Positions 28,783 to 37,772 of a DNA stretch of 64,000 nucleotides are shown piece after piece (the stretch's first letter is position 1; the number at the start of each line of letters is the position of its first letter). The position numbers and the translations under genes were made by a program. The stretch covers positions 26,385 through 90,384 of the forward strand of contig JAJYLH010000016.1 in the NCBI GenBank assembly GCA_021787845.1, in the 5' to 3' direction. The notes beneath the pieces were generated by a model, which saw only the letters and a list, made by a program, of their open reading frames with translations, made no database searches and had not been told where the DNA came from. The DNA is from Myxococcales bacterium (GTDB lineage: Bacteria > Myxococcota > Myxococcia > Myxococcales > JAJYLH01).

Positions 28783-29125
28783 GCCTCCGCCGAGGCCTGG
28801 GGGGTATCCGAGCTTGTGGTCCGAGGACAACATGGTTGTGGTCCGATGCCTCCGCCGAGGCATGGGGGGTATCCGAGCTTGTGGTCCGAGGACGACATGG
28901 TTGTGGTCCGAGGCCTCCGCCGAGGCATGGGGGGTATCCGAGCTTGTGGTCCGAGGACAACATGGTTGTGGTCCGAGGCCTCCGCCGAGGCATGGGGGGT
29001 ATCCGAGCTTGTGGTCCGAGGACGACATGGTTGTGGTCCGAGGCCTCCGCCGAGGCATGGGGGGTATCCGAGCTTGTGGTCCGAGGACAACATGGTTGTG
29101 GTCCGAGGCCTCCGCCGAGGCATGG
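28783..29125. repeat. 65-bp tandem repeat array
   Basis: Five full 65-base units begin at 28783, 28848, 28913, 28978 and 29043, with an 18-base partial unit at 29108. Units are nearly identical but alternate GACAAC and GACGAC, so the array grew in 130-bp steps. Each unit has the hairpin GCCTC-CGCC-GAGGC, a GGGGGGTATCC core and two copies of TTGTGGTCCGAGG. There are no unique spacers, so it is not a CRISPR. All six frames stay open through it because the unit has no stop in any frame; this explains long spurious frames here. Confidence 0.95.
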
Positions 29126-29530
29126 GATGGCTCCATCGGGGAGCTACTTGGCGTCCGCGCCGGCTGCCACCTGCCCTGGGTTCCCTCCAGCCGGCAAAGA
29201 ACGCCGACATCCACCCGCGGTTCACGGGGCGACGCCGCCCGGGGCCCGAGCGCCTGCCGCGCCCGTGGTTCCTCAGGCGGGTCTCACCGGCCGTCACCGC
29301 TTCCGGCTGGCTCGCGGCGGCACCCGCACGCGGCGCACGTTCGACGACCCGGCGCTGTCGCTCGCTGCGGAATCGATCGAGCACGAGCCCTGACGGCGCG
29401 GACGCTTTCGCCGTTCTCGGGGTGGCGTTCCCCGCCCGACGTGATAGGGTGGCCTCGCTTCCGCGTGACGCCGGGAGCATCACTCCGATCGGGATGCGCG
29501 ACAGGCCCGGTCGCTTTGCCAGGAGGTGAG
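29126..29530. other. Gene-free stretch between the 65-bp array and the methyltransferase
   Basis: It holds the right copy of the 54-bp direct repeat (29342-29395) and nothing else that I can support. A TGATAGGGT near 29440 could be an extended -10 for the downstream methyltransferase, but no matching -35 is convincing. Confidence 0.5.
29342..29395 (+). repeat. 54-bp direct repeat, right copy
   Basis: It matches 27830-27883 at 53 of 54 bases, including the transporter stop codon, but the upstream coding sequence of the transporter is absent here. It is therefore a partial duplication rather than a second gene. Confidence 0.85.
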
Positions 29531-30328
29531 ATGAAACATACGGCCGCTTGCTCCGACTTCCTCCAAGACCAGTGGGCGGAACGGTGTCGCCTTCCCCGGC
29601 TCGACGCCGACCTCCCGCAAGACGCCGAATGGTGCGAAATCCTCGAAGACGGCCGCTGGCGCCGGCTGCGCTTCCATGACTACGGCGACATCTACGACCG
29701 CCCCGGGCTCTACGAGCACCTGTTCTACGGCCTACTCGGCTGCGACTCGCCCCGCCGCGTCGTCGACCTGCTGCGGATGGTCCGCCACGATGGCGGGATG
29801 CCCCGCGCGTTCAGCGCCCTCGACCTCGGCGCCGGCAACGGCCTGGTTGGCGAGGAGCTGCGCGAAGCGGGCGCGGAATCGATCGTCGGCATTGACATCC
29901 TCCCGGAAGCAAAGCGGGCCGCCCAACGCGACCGGCCCGGCCTCTACCGGAACTACCTGGTCGCCGACCTGACCCGGCCGGCCGACGACGTGATCGAGGA
30001 GCTCTCTCGAGCGCGCCCCGAGGTGTTGACGTGCGTCGCCGCGCTCGGGTTCGGGGACATCCCGCCGCTCGCCTACTTCAACGCGGTCCGGTTCGTCCCG
30101 GTCGGCGGCCTGCTCGCGTTCAACATCAAGGAAGAGTTCCTCGACGAGCGCTACACGCACGGCTTCAGCGAGCTCGTCCGCCGGATGGTGCGGGACAAGG
30201 TCGTTCGCCTCGAAGCCCAGGTGCGCTACCGCCACCGGCAAAGCGTCCATGGCGAGGCGCTGTATTACACCGCCGTCGTCGCGACCAAGCTCGCCGAGAT
30301 TCCACGGGCGATGCTCGTCCGGCCGTGA
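29531..30328 (+). CDS. Class I SAM-dependent methyltransferase
   Basis: 265 residues; the ATG at 29531 directly follows AGGAGGTGAG. After an N-terminal ~95-residue region with many aromatic and acidic residues (FHDYGDIYDRPGLYEHLFY) comes SAM motif I FSALDLGAGNGLVGEEL, the acidic strand-2 end IVGIDILPEA, motif VLTCVAALGFGDIPPLAYF and PVGGLLAFNIKEEF. It is cytoplasmic, and the small-molecule or protein substrate is unknown. The downstream 800 bp is repeat-only DNA, so it is a monocistronic gene at the edge of the accessory region. Confidence 0.88.
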   Translation: MKHTAACSDFLQDQWAERCRLPRLDADLPQDAEWCEILEDGRWRRLRFHDYGDIYDRPGLYEHLFYGLLGCDSPRRVVDLLRMVRHDGGMPRAFSALDLGAGNGLVGEELREAGAESIVGIDILPEAKRAAQRDRPGLYRNYLVADLTRPADDVIEELSRARPEVLTCVAALGFGDIPPLAYFNAVRFVPVGGLLAFNIKEEFLDERYTHGFSELVRRMVRDKVVRLEAQVRYRHRQSVHGEALYYTAVVATKLAEIPRAMLVRP

Positions 30329-31141
30329 TTCGATTGAAGGACTGTCCGGTCGACACACTTGCCGGACGTTGGAGCCGGGAACGTCAGCGCCCGAGTTGGC
30401 TCGGGACGCCGCATCCGACCGGACACTGATGTGTCCGGCTCCAAGTGTGTCGACCGGATAGGCATGGATTGAAGGACTGTCCGGTTCGCTCAGGTGGTTG
30501 GTGATTCGGCCTCACTCCTCGCTGCCGCGCGCCCTTCTATGAGGTGCCCACGCGCACGCAGTTCGAACCATGCCCATCCGGTTGACGCACCCGCCCACGC
30601 CGATCCGAAGGTGCCCCCCGGGAGCTTCGCTGATCATGAATGATCCATGCCTATCCGGTTGACACACCTCAGCCCCAGTCGCTCATCCCGAGGGGAGCGA
30701 GCGTTCTTTGCGCGCGGACGACCGCTCATCCTGAGGGGAGCGAGCGTTCTTTGCGAGCGGACTCGAAGGATGGACGACTGACCTGGGCACGGCGCTCGCC
30801 CTTCGAGTCCGGCCGGCCAAGAGCGCCGGCTTCCCCTTAGCGCGGGCCGACGCCCGCAACCCAAGCTCGACCTTGGAGACGATCGGAATCGTGGCACGGG
30901 CGTCCTCGCCCGTGAAAGCCCAGTCGAACCCGCTGGCATGGCAGGTCCCCAAGCGCTCACGGGCGGGGACGCCCGTGCCACGAAGTCGTGCTACGTGGCG
31001 CCGAGAATCTGCGCGCCGCGCGAGCCTTTCGAGGCTTAGTAGATCAGGGTGAGCGGTGGAACGAGCAAGTGTGTCAACCGGATCGGCAAGGAATGATCGT
31101 CGAAGCTCCCGGTTCGTGACTCTGACCTACGCGGATGCCGC
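30329..31141. repeat. 813-bp intergenic mosaic of palindromic repeats
   Basis: No gene is supported. Two nested elements are seen. The first has outer arms 30346-30360 and 30443-30457 (CCGGTCGACACACTT and its complement) with inner arms 30369-30378 and 30435-30444. The second has arms 30655-30667 and 31069-31081 (CCGGTTGACACAC and its complement) and encloses a tandem pair at 30680-30718 and 30723-30761 (GCTCATCC...AGCGAGCGTTCTTTGC). It also encloses a 25-base inverted repeat at 30891-30915 and 30957-30981 (GTGGCACGGGCGTCC...). A 19-base direct repeat (GATTGAAGGACTGTCCGGT) lies at 30332-30350 and 30467-30485. Confidence 0.85.
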
Positions 31142-33286
31142 CTAGTTGGTCGCTGCTGGCGCTCCGGCGGTCGCCTGTGCCGTCTTCTCCGCCAGCGCCT
31201 CCTTGCGTGAGAGGCGAATCTTTCCGGTGCGGTCGATCGACAGCACCTTCACCAGCACCTCTTCGCCTTCGTGGACGACGTCGGTGACCTGCTTGACCCG
31301 CTTCTCGGACAGTTCGCTCACGTGCAACAGGCCGTCGGTCCCCGGCAGGATCTCCACGAACGCCCCGAAGTCGGTCACCTTGCGCACGGTGCCGAGGTAG
31401 ATCTTCCCGACCTCCGGCTCCTGGGTCAGCGCCTTGATCATCGAGATGGCGTTGTCGACCTGCTCCTGGTTGGCGGAGGCGATGTTGACGACGCCGTCGT
31501 CGGTGATGTCGATCTTGGTGTTGGTCCGCGCCACGATGTCCTTGATCACCTTGCCGCCCGGCCCGATGACGTCGCGAATCTTGTTCTGCGAGATCCGGAT
31601 GCTGGTGATGCGCGGCGCGTAGGGGCTGATTTCCGCGCGCGGCTCGGCGATGGCCTCCGCCATCTTGCCCAGGATGTGCAGCCGGCCTTCCTTCGCCTGC
31701 TCCAGCGCCCGTTCCAGGATTTCCTTAGTCACCCCGGTGATCTTGATGTCCATCTGCAGCGCGGTGACGCCGTCCCTGGTGCCGCAGACCTTGAAGTCCA
31801 TGTCGCCCAAGTGGTCTTCGTCGCCGAGGATGTCCGTCAGAATCGCGACGTCCTCGCCTTCCTTGATGAGGCCCATCGCGATGCCGGCGACCGGCGCCTT
31901 GATCTTCACTCCCGCGTCCATCAGCGAGAGGCAACCGCCGCAGACCGTCGCCATCGACGAGGAGCCGTTCGACTCCAGGATTTCGCTGACGATGCGGACC
32001 GTGTACTGGAAGTCCGTCTCCGGCGGCATCACCTGGCGGAGCGCGCGCTCGGCGAGAGCGCCGTGGCCGACCTCGCGGCGGCCGGTGGCAATCCGCTTGG
32101 TCTCGCCGACCGAGTAGGGCGGGAAGTTGTAGTGGAGCATGAACTTCTTGAAGTTCTGGCCGTAGAGCGACTCGACCCGCTGCTCGTCCTCGCTCGTGCC
32201 GAGGGTCGTGGTGACCAGCGCCTGCGTCTCGCCCCGGGTGAACAGCGCCGACCCGTGCGGGCGCGGCAGGACCCCGACCTCGCAAGCGATGTCCCGCACC
32301 ACCGTGTGCGGCCGCCCGGCGATGCGCACCTTCTCGTGGACGATCATCTCCCGCATCGCCACGTATTTGAGCTCCTCGTACGCCGCCTTGACGTCCTTCT
32401 CCTTGCCCTCGAACGCCGGGTCGGCGACCACCGCCTCGATGAGCTCCTTGCCGAGCGCCTTGAGGGTCCGATAGCGCTCCTGCTTGTCGGCGACGTCGAA
32501 GGCCGCCCGCACCTTGCCGCGGCCGAGCTCGAACACCTTCGCCTTCACGCCCGCGTCGGGCACGAAGGGCTGGAACGCTCTCGGCTCTTTCTTCCCGCCG
32601 AGCTTCTCCACCAGCTCCTTCTGCGCGGCGATGACCTTCTTCGCTTCCGCGTGGCCGAAGAGCAGCGCCTCGACGATGGCGCTCTCGGGGAGCTCTTGCG
32701 CTCCGCCTTCCACCATCGCGATCGCCTCTTCCGAGGCGCCGATGACGAGGTCGAGGTCGCTCTTCGCGCGCTGTGCGGCGGTCGGGTTCGCGACGAGCTC
32801 GCCGTCGACGCGCCCGATGCGGACGCCGGCGACCATCCCGTGGAAGGGGATGTCGCTCGTCGCGAGCGCAGCCGAGGCGGCGGTCAGCGCCAGCACGTCC
32901 GGCTCGTTCTCGCCGTCCATCGACAGCACCGTCGCGATGATCTGGATTTCGTTCAGGAAGCCCTCGGGAAAGAGCGGCCGCAAGCTGCGGTCGATGATGC
33001 GGGCGCTCAAGGTCTCCTTCTCGGTCGGCCGCCCCTCGCGGCGGAAGAACGAGCCGGGGATGCTCCCGGCGGCGTACAGCTTCTCCTGGTACTCGACCGT
33101 CAGCGGGAAGAAGTCGAGCCCCTCCCGCTTCTCCTTCGCCGCGACCACCGTCACCAGCACCACCGTGTCCCCGTACCGGACGACAGCGCTCCCGTCGGCC
33201 TGCTTGGCGATCTTGCCGCTCTCGATGGTCAGGGTCTTCCCGCCGAGCTCGACGCTCGCGGACTTCGCTTCCAGCTTCAGTGCCAT
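31142..33286 (-). CDS. pnp: Polyribonucleotide nucleotidyltransferase (PNPase)
   Basis: 714 residues, the normal length. It is a 3'-to-5' phosphorolytic exoribonuclease of the RNA degradosome. Two RNase PH-like cores are visible: the first around [16 protein letters not shown], the second with [14 protein letters not shown] and the catalytic region [22 protein letters not shown]. The C-terminus has a KH domain ([20 protein letters not shown]) and an S1 domain ([33 protein letters not shown]). The ATG at 33286 has GGAAGGA about 9 bases upstream. It lies 310 bp downstream of rpsO on the same strand, the conserved rpsO-pnp order. Confidence 0.98.
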   Translation of the reverse strand: MALKLEAKSASVELGGKTLTIESGKIAKQADGSAVVRYGDTVVLVTVVAAKEKREGLDFFPLTVEYQEKLYAAGSIPGSFFRREGRPTEKETLSARIIDRSLRPLFPEGFLNEIQIIATVLSMDGENEPDVLALTAASAALATSDIPFHGMVAGVRIGRVDGELVANPTAAQRAKSDLDLVIGASEEAIAMVEGGAQELPESAIVEALLFGHAEAKKVIAAQKELVEKLGGKKEPRAFQPFVPDAGVKAKVFELGRGKVRAAFDVADKQERYRTLKALGKELIEAVVADPAFEGKEKDVKAAYEELKYVAMREMIVHEKVRIAGRPHTVVRDIACEVGVLPRPHGSALFTRGETQALVTTTLGTSEDEQRVESLYGQNFKKFMLHYNFPPYSVGETKRIATGRREVGHGALAERALRQVMPPETDFQYTVRIVSEILESNGSSSMATVCGGCLSLMDAGVKIKAPVAGIAMGLIKEGEDVAILTDILGDEDHLGDMDFKVCGTRDGVTALQMDIKITGVTKEILERALEQAKEGRLHILGKMAEAIAEPRAEISPYAPRITSIRISQNKIRDVIGPGGKVIKDIVARTNTKIDITDDGVVNIASANQEQVDNAISMIKALTQEPEVGKIYLGTVRKVTDFGAFVEILPGTDGLLHVSELSEKRVKQVTDVVHEGEEVLVKVLSIDRTGKIRLSRKEALAEKTAQATAGAPAATN

Positions 33287-33596
33287 GTGCGGATTTCCTT
33301 CCCGCCGGCGCGCTCATGGCGCCGGCCGGCCCCGCTGTTCGGGACCAGAGATGATGGCGGAGCCTCTCGAAGAGACCCGCCGGTCGGCTCGGGAAGAGGT
33401 GGCTTCAGTTCCTGATCGCAACGGCGACGCACGACGCTTCGCCGCTCCGATGAGGGACCGACACCGCCCACTTTCCGGGCGTTCCGGCCGCCGGCTTTGA
33501 GCTCCCTTCGCGGCGGCTCATTCCGCCACCTCGGGAGCGCTTTCCCAAGGCTCGAGAGGGCCGCGCCGGCGCGCGACCCCCTGGTCCTCTCGTTCC
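33287..33596. other. rpsO-pnp intercistronic region
   Basis: 310 bp with no gene. Just after the rpsO stop it carries a long GC-rich stem (33554-33591). In other bacteria this region contains a terminator, a pnp promoter and an RNase III site used for PNPase autoregulation. The stem fits that pattern, but I see no certain promoter for pnp. Confidence 0.5.
33554..33591 (-). terminator. Stem-loop after rpsO (terminator or RNase III site)
   Basis: On the minus strand, 6 bases past the rpsO stop, GAGAGGACC pairs with GGCCCTCTC (one G-U), and the loop contains a further GCGCGCCGGCGCG stem. No U-tract follows, so it may be a processing site rather than a full terminator. Confidence 0.5.
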
Positions 33597-33869
33597 CTAC
33601 TTGCGCAGGCCGAGCTGATCGATCAGGTGCCGGTAGCGCACCTGGTCGTTGTTCTTCAGGTACTCGAGGAGCCGCCGCCGCTGGCCCACGAGCATCAACA
33701 GCCCGCGCCGCGAGTGGTGGTCCTTCTTGTGGGTCTTGAAGTGCTCCTGGAGGTAGTCGATGCGCTTGGTCAAGAGCGCGACCTGCACCTCCGGCGACCC
33801 GGTGTCGCCGTCGTGCCGCTTGAACTTCTCGATGATCCCTTGCTTCTGCTGATCGTAGTGAACCGGCAT
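33597..33869 (-). CDS. rpsO: 30S ribosomal protein S15
   Basis: 90 residues, standard length. Signature segments are the N-terminal [19 protein letters not shown], the 16S-binding [25 protein letters not shown] and the end [12 protein letters not shown]. It binds the central domain of 16S rRNA early in 30S assembly. It is first in the rpsO-pnp unit with a good promoter about 110 bases upstream. Confidence 0.98.
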   Translation of the reverse strand: MPVHYDQQKQGIIEKFKRHDGDTGSPEVQVALLTKRIDYLQEHFKTHKKDHHSRRGLLMLVGQRRRLLEYLKNNDQVRYRHLIDQLGLRK

Positions 33870-33976
33870 CGTCTGTCCGACCGACCTCGCCGCTGGACGG
33901 CTCTTGCTTGCGAAAGACCGCCCTGGCGCACGGGCCAGAACTCGCGCCCGCGAATTCGGGCGACGAGAGAAACGCG

Positions 33977-34005
33977 CTCATACCGGCCAGCGCCAGCAAA
34001 GTCAA
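33977..34005 (-). promoter_or_regulatory. Sigma70-type promoter for rpsO
   Basis: On the minus strand TTGACT (34005-34000), a 17-base spacer and TATGAG (33982-33977) form one of the clearest promoters in the window, 108 bases upstream of the rpsO start. The leader of about 100 bases leaves room for S15 autoregulation. Confidence 0.65.
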
Positions 34006-34124
34006 GCCGCGCGCAAAGGACGGGACCTGGCCGTCGCGGCACCTCCGCGGACGTGCCGATCGACCCTACCCGGCCGGACCCTTCGCGTCCCCGGCTCCGA
34101 CGAGCACAGGTGGCTGCGGCTACG

Positions 34125-34643
34125 CTACCCCTCTTCGGCAGCGTAGGAGCCGACCCGCGTCACCGCCGGTTCCCGCGCGGCAGCCGTCCTCCGTTCCCAG
34201 CGCACCACCAGCCGGGGGCTCGCGACGAGCAGCGCCATGAGCCCGATGGCCGCGAACCCGGCCGGGGCGAACGTCGGCGGCGCCACCGAGAGCGCCTTGA
34301 GCAAGCTGTGCCAGCTCACCGCCTCGCCGCCCCGGAAGTTCGAGAAGAGCGACTTCAGGTGGAACACCGTCCCCGCGAGCCCGAGCACGACGTTCGACCA
34401 GCCCGCGATCGACAAGCTCCACCGCTCGAGGCGACGTCCCGCCGGCGCGACGAGCGCCATCCCCAGCAGGAGAAACGTCGCCGGCGCGACGAAGATCGGA
34501 ATCCACTGCGGCCGGGTCGGGGTGTCCCCCGAGAGCAGATGCCCCACGGCAGCGTCGATGCCCAGCGCAGCGATGCCCAGCATCAGCCCGGCGACCAACA
34601 GCCGCCGCGTCCCGACTCCACCCGTCCTGCGACCGACCTGCAT
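34125..34643 (-). CDS. Small integral membrane protein
   Basis: 172 residues with four hydrophobic segments at about 14-34, 48-66, 75-95 (LSIAGWSNVVLGLAGTVFHL) and 122-142, and a basic C-terminal tail. Charged residues between segments 3 and 4 (HLKSLFSNFRGGEAVSWHSLLKAL) form a loop. I do not recognise the family. It is transcribed towards rpsO and probably has its own promoter. Confidence 0.7.
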   Translation of the reverse strand: MQVGRRTGGVGTRRLLVAGLMLGIAALGIDAAVGHLLSGDTPTRPQWIPIFVAPATFLLLGMALVAPAGRRLERWSLSIAGWSNVVLGLAGTVFHLKSLFSNFRGGEAVSWHSLLKALSVAPPTFAPAGFAAIGLMALLVASPRLVVRWERRTAAAREPAVTRVGSYAAEEG

Positions 34644-34846
34644 TCCCTGGCTCTCCGAAAAAGAGGTTGGCCCCCCGCCGTCAACTTCGGCCTCGACCGG
34701 CCGATTCCACGTTCGCCTGCGTGCCTGCCCTTGGGCTCGCGGCCGCCGGCGAGTCTTGTTGTTCCACTTCGATGCCGGGCGTTGAAAGTCCGGTTCCGGG
34801 CGAGGCGTGTTATTGCCCTGCGGCGGCGGGATTCGCGAGGTGGACC

Positions 34847-35359
34847 ATGGAGCCGACGATCGAGAGCCTGAAGTCCTTCCTCGTCGGAACGCCGTTCTTC
34901 GGCGGCCTCGACGACGCCGCGCTCGACCGGGTGGCGAGGCGGCTGGTGGCGCACGAGCTCTCTGCCGGCGCGGTCGTGTTTCGCGCGGGCGATACCGGCC
35001 GGTCGATGTACATCATCGAGCGCGGCGAGGTGCTGCTCACCAGGACCGGCGACGGCGGGCATCCCGTCAAGCTGTTGCGCCTGGGTGTCGGCGACTTCTT
35101 CGGCGAGACCACCCTCATCGAGATGCAGCCGCGGCCCGAGACCGCCCTCGCCCAGGGCCCCACCCGATTGCTCGAGCTGTCGAACATGGATTTGTATAAG
35201 CTATATCGAGAGGATGTCAAGGCCTACGTCCTGGTGCTGCAGAACGTGAACCGGGAGTTGTGCCGCCGGCTGCGGCGGGCGGACGGACGGATCGCCCAAC
35301 TCGCCGAGGAGGGCGGCGACGAGCGCACGCAGATCGGCCCGGTCCCCCGCCTGACCTGA
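34847..35359 (+). CDS. Cyclic nucleotide-binding domain protein
   Basis: 170 residues. Residues ~15-130 are a CAP_ED beta-roll: FFGGLDDAALDRVARRLV, GAVVFRAGDTGRSMYIIERGEVLL, LGVGDFFGETTLIEMQPRPETALA (the phosphate-binding cassette region) and an end helix. No DNA-binding helix-turn-helix follows, only about 30 residues of helix and tail, so it is a stand-alone cNMP sensor rather than a CRP-type regulator. The ATG at 34847 has GCGAGG about 7 bases upstream. It precedes the glycosyltransferase genes on the same strand. Confidence 0.85.
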   Translation: MEPTIESLKSFLVGTPFFGGLDDAALDRVARRLVAHELSAGAVVFRAGDTGRSMYIIERGEVLLTRTGDGGHPVKLLRLGVGDFFGETTLIEMQPRPETALAQGPTRLLELSNMDLYKLYREDVKAYVLVLQNVNRELCRRLRRADGRIAQLAEEGGDERTQIGPVPRLT

Positions 35360-35414
35360 AGAGGCGCCTCTTGCCTCCGCCCGCCGATGCGTACCTTTGC
35401 GCCCGGGGGTGTCG

Positions 35415-35603
35415 ATGCCTGCGGCGGCGCTCGAACATGAACGCATGGTCGGCCCGGAGCCGGCGCCGATTGCGCCAGCGCCACCGGCAAGCCGGTCCGG
35501 TCCCGTCCAGCGTTTGCTCCAGAACGCCTACGCCTGGGTCGCGGGAGGAGCGACCCTCCTGGTCGGCTTGAGCGCGGCCGTTCGGCGGGAGCGCCGCCGG
35601 TGA
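35415..35603 (+). CDS. Small predicted membrane protein
   Basis: 62 residues from the ATG at 35415 (a TTG at 35397 is an alternative). It is Pro/Ala-rich N-terminally, followed by one hydrophobic helix (LLQNAYAWVAGGATLLVGLSAAV) and a basic end RRERRR. Its stop overlaps the GTG start of the glycosyltransferase by 4 bases (GTGA). This coupling and the membrane segment make it more likely to be real than chance, but no homologue is known to me. Confidence 0.5.
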   Translation: MPAAALEHERMVGPEPAPIAPAPPASRSGPVQRLLQNAYAWVAGGATLLVGLSAAVRRERRR

Positions 35604-36697
35604 GAATCGCCATCGTCACCGAGTACTACCGGCCGACCGTGGGCGGAGTGCAGGAGCACGTGTTCCACTTCGCCCGGGAGGCGCGGCGGCGCGGGCACCA
35701 GGTCACGGTGATCACCTCGCGCGTTCCCGGCTCGCGGGTACCCGAGAGCGGTGTCGTCCGGCTCGGGCGGTCGCTGCCGGTCGAGGCCAACGGCAGCGTC
35801 GGGCGGGTCACGGTCGGCGCCGACGTCGGGCGCCGCTTGAAGTCGCTCCTCACCCGCGACCGCTTCGACCTGGTGCACGTGCACGCTCCGCTCTCGCCGG
35901 TGCTCCCGGTCCTCGCCGCCCGAGCGACGAAGCTGCCCCTCGTCGCCACCCACCACACGAACTTCCCGAAGTCCGCGGCCTTCTTCGCGCTCAAGCGCGC
36001 CTGGCAGGGGCTCGTCGATCGTTACGACGTCCACCTCGCCGTCAGTCCCGCGTGCGTGCGCGCGCTCGCGCCGTACGTGCGCGCGCGGTTCCAGGTGGTC
36101 CCGAACGGGGTCGACGTCGCCGAGTGGAGCCGCGGACGCCCTCTGGAAGCGCTCCAGGTGGGCGGACCGGTGCTGCTCTTCATCGGCCGGCTGGAGCCAC
36201 GGTGCGGGCTCGACCGGCTCTTCGCGGCCTGGCCATACTTCGCGCCCGGACGCGACCCGCAGGTGGTGGTGGTGGGCGACGGTCCGGAACGGGCGCGCCT
36301 GGAGGCGCAGGCGCGGTCGGTCGGCGCGCGGGCGCGCTTCTTCGGGACCCGTCACGACGACCGGGCGGACTTCTTCGCGAGCGCCAAGGTCCTGGTCTGT
36401 CCGACCACCATCGCCTCCTTCGGCATCACCCTGCTCGAAGGGATGGCGGCCGGGCTCCCCATCGTCGCCTCGGACATCGAGGGCTTTCGCGACGTGCTCA
36501 CGAACGGGAAGGAAGGGCTCCTGGTCGACAGCGCCGATCCCGTCCTCTTCGCCGAGGCGGTTGCCCGCCTCCTCGACGATCCGTTTGCGCGAGCCGCCCT
36601 AGGAGAGGAGGGGCGCCGGACCGCGGCCCGGTACGACTGGTCCCGCATCGGTGCCGAGGTGCTGGAGGTCTACCGCTCGGTGGGAGCGGCGGCCTGA
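35600..36697 (+). CDS. GT4-family glycosyltransferase
   Basis: 365 residues from a GTG at 35600. The N-terminal Rossmann domain starts RIAIVTEYYRPTVGGVQEHV with LVHVHAPLSPVLPVLA. The C-terminal domain has VLLFIGRLEPRCGLDRLF, VVVGDGPER and the nucleotide-sugar site FGITLLEGMAAGLPIVASDIEGFRDV, the E(x7)E-type motif of GT4 enzymes. This resembles PimA-type mannosyltransferases that act at the cytoplasmic membrane face on lipid acceptors. It is coupled to the membrane gene that follows, so a glycolipid or surface glycan pathway is likely. Confidence 0.9.
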   Translation: MRIAIVTEYYRPTVGGVQEHVFHFAREARRRGHQVTVITSRVPGSRVPESGVVRLGRSLPVEANGSVGRVTVGADVGRRLKSLLTRDRFDLVHVHAPLSPVLPVLAARATKLPLVATHHTNFPKSAAFFALKRAWQGLVDRYDVHLAVSPACVRALAPYVRARFQVVPNGVDVAEWSRGRPLEALQVGGPVLLFIGRLEPRCGLDRLFAAWPYFAPGRDPQVVVVGDGPERARLEAQARSVGARARFFGTRHDDRADFFASAKVLVCPTTIASFGITLLEGMAAGLPIVASDIEGFRDVLTNGKEGLLVDSADPVLFAEAVARLLDDPFARAALGEEGRRTAARYDWSRIGAEVLEVYRSVGAAA

Positions 36698-37674
36698 CCC
36701 CGCTGCCGGCCTCGGCGCCCGCGGCGACCAGGGGGCGCAGGACGCGCTGGGCGACGGCGGTCGCGCTGGCGCTGGCGGCGGGGTTCGCGGCCTGGGCGGC
36801 GGCGACCTTGAGTTGGCGGGAGCTCGGGCGGGCGTTCGTCCGGGCGCGCCCGGGCCTGCTCTTCGTCGCGGCTCTGGTGAACGTCGGCGCGGTGTTCGTC
36901 CAGTCGATGCGCTGGCGCGCCTTGCTCCGGCCGCTCGCGGCGGTCGGGCGCGGGGAGGCGTTCGGCGCCCTCGCCGCGGGATTCGCCTTCTCGGCGCTCT
37001 TGCCGGCCCGGCTGGGGGAGGTCGCGCGCATCGAGCGGATTTCCCGCGAAAGCGGCCTCAAGCGAGCCTCGGTCGCCGGCAGCGTCGTGCTCGACCACAC
37101 CGTCAACGGCATCGCCTTCGCGCCGGTGCTCGCGCTGGTCGGGCTGTGGCCGGGGTCGCCGGCGTGGGCCAGAAGCGCTGCCGATGTCCTGCTGGTCCTC
37201 GCGGTCGGCTCCCTCGCGGCGGCGGTGCTCTTCGCCACCCGGTCGGCTCCGCTGCCCAGGCGCCGGTGGCTCGCGCGCAAGCTCGACGAGCTGCGGGCGG
37301 GTCTCGCCGCCGCGCGTAACCTCCGCCCGTTCGTCCAGGCGGTGGCGTGGGGGGTCCTGTCCTGGGGGTTCGAGGCGCTGACCGTCTGGGTCACCCTCGC
37401 CGCGTTCCACCTGCCCGCGACGGGGTTGACGGCGTTGATTCTGCTCGCGGCCGTCAGCGTCGCGCTCGCCGCGCCGGCGCCGCCGGGAAACGTGGGCACC
37501 TTCGAGATCGCGGCGGTGCTCGCGCTCAGCGGCTTGGGCGTCCCGCGGGCGGACGCGCTCGCGTTCGCGCTCGGCTACCACGCGCTGCAGATCGGTTCGG
37601 TGTGGCTGGTGGTGCTGCTCTTGTGGGGACGAGGAGCGGCGAAGGGAAGCGAGCGGAGCCAGCGCGCCGAGTAG
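36694..37674 (+). CDS. Lysylphosphatidylglycerol synthase-type transmembrane protein (UPF0104-like)
   Basis: About 326 residues with some eight membrane helices (e.g. WATAVALALAAGFAAWAAATL, AALVNVGAVFVQSMRW, AFGALAAGFAFSALLPARLGEVARI). The RxGExxR-like element and the late PAPPGNVGTFEIAAVLAL motif are typical of the flippase-like YbhN/AglD family. No ATG, GTG or TTG lies between the previous frame and the first helix. The best start is the CTG at 36694, which overlaps the glycosyltransferase stop as CTGA. It probably supports glycolipid transport or synthesis with the adjacent GT4 enzyme. Confidence 0.8.
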   Translation: MTPLPASAPAATRGRRTRWATAVALALAAGFAAWAAATLSWRELGRAFVRARPGLLFVAALVNVGAVFVQSMRWRALLRPLAAVGRGEAFGALAAGFAFSALLPARLGEVARIERISRESGLKRASVAGSVVLDHTVNGIAFAPVLALVGLWPGSPAWARSAADVLLVLAVGSLAAAVLFATRSAPLPRRRWLARKLDELRAGLAAARNLRPFVQAVAWGVLSWGFEALTVWVTLAAFHLPATGLTALILLAAVSVALAAPAPPGNVGTFEIAAVLALSGLGVPRADALAFALGYHALQIGSVWLVVLLLWGRGAAKGSERSQRAE

Positions 37675-37772
37675 GATGGGTGCAGCGTCGGCGGAGCCCG
37701 TCAGCGACGCCGCGGAAGCTCGGGTGAGCCTCCCGACGAACGCCAATCGCCGGCGTCGCGCCAGAGCTTCGT

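Noticed and set aside
28783..29125. The 65-bp array as a CRISPR
   Set aside because: The units are contiguous with no unique spacers between them, and no cas gene is nearby.
28700..30328. A 542-codon plus-strand frame running through the 65-bp array into the methyltransferase
   Set aside because: The first ~275 codons are translated tandem repeat and flanking DNA. The methyltransferase has its own AGGAGG and ATG at 29531, and the repeat has no stops in any frame, which explains the long opening.
30329..31141. A small gene or transposase remnant in the repeat mosaic
   Set aside because: Frames are short, lack ribosome sites and consist of translated palindromic repeats.
36052..36693. An upstream extension of the flippase-like frame inside the glycosyltransferase gene
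   Set aside because: Arg/Gly-rich shadow of the glycosyltransferase; recognisable membrane protein begins only after 36694.
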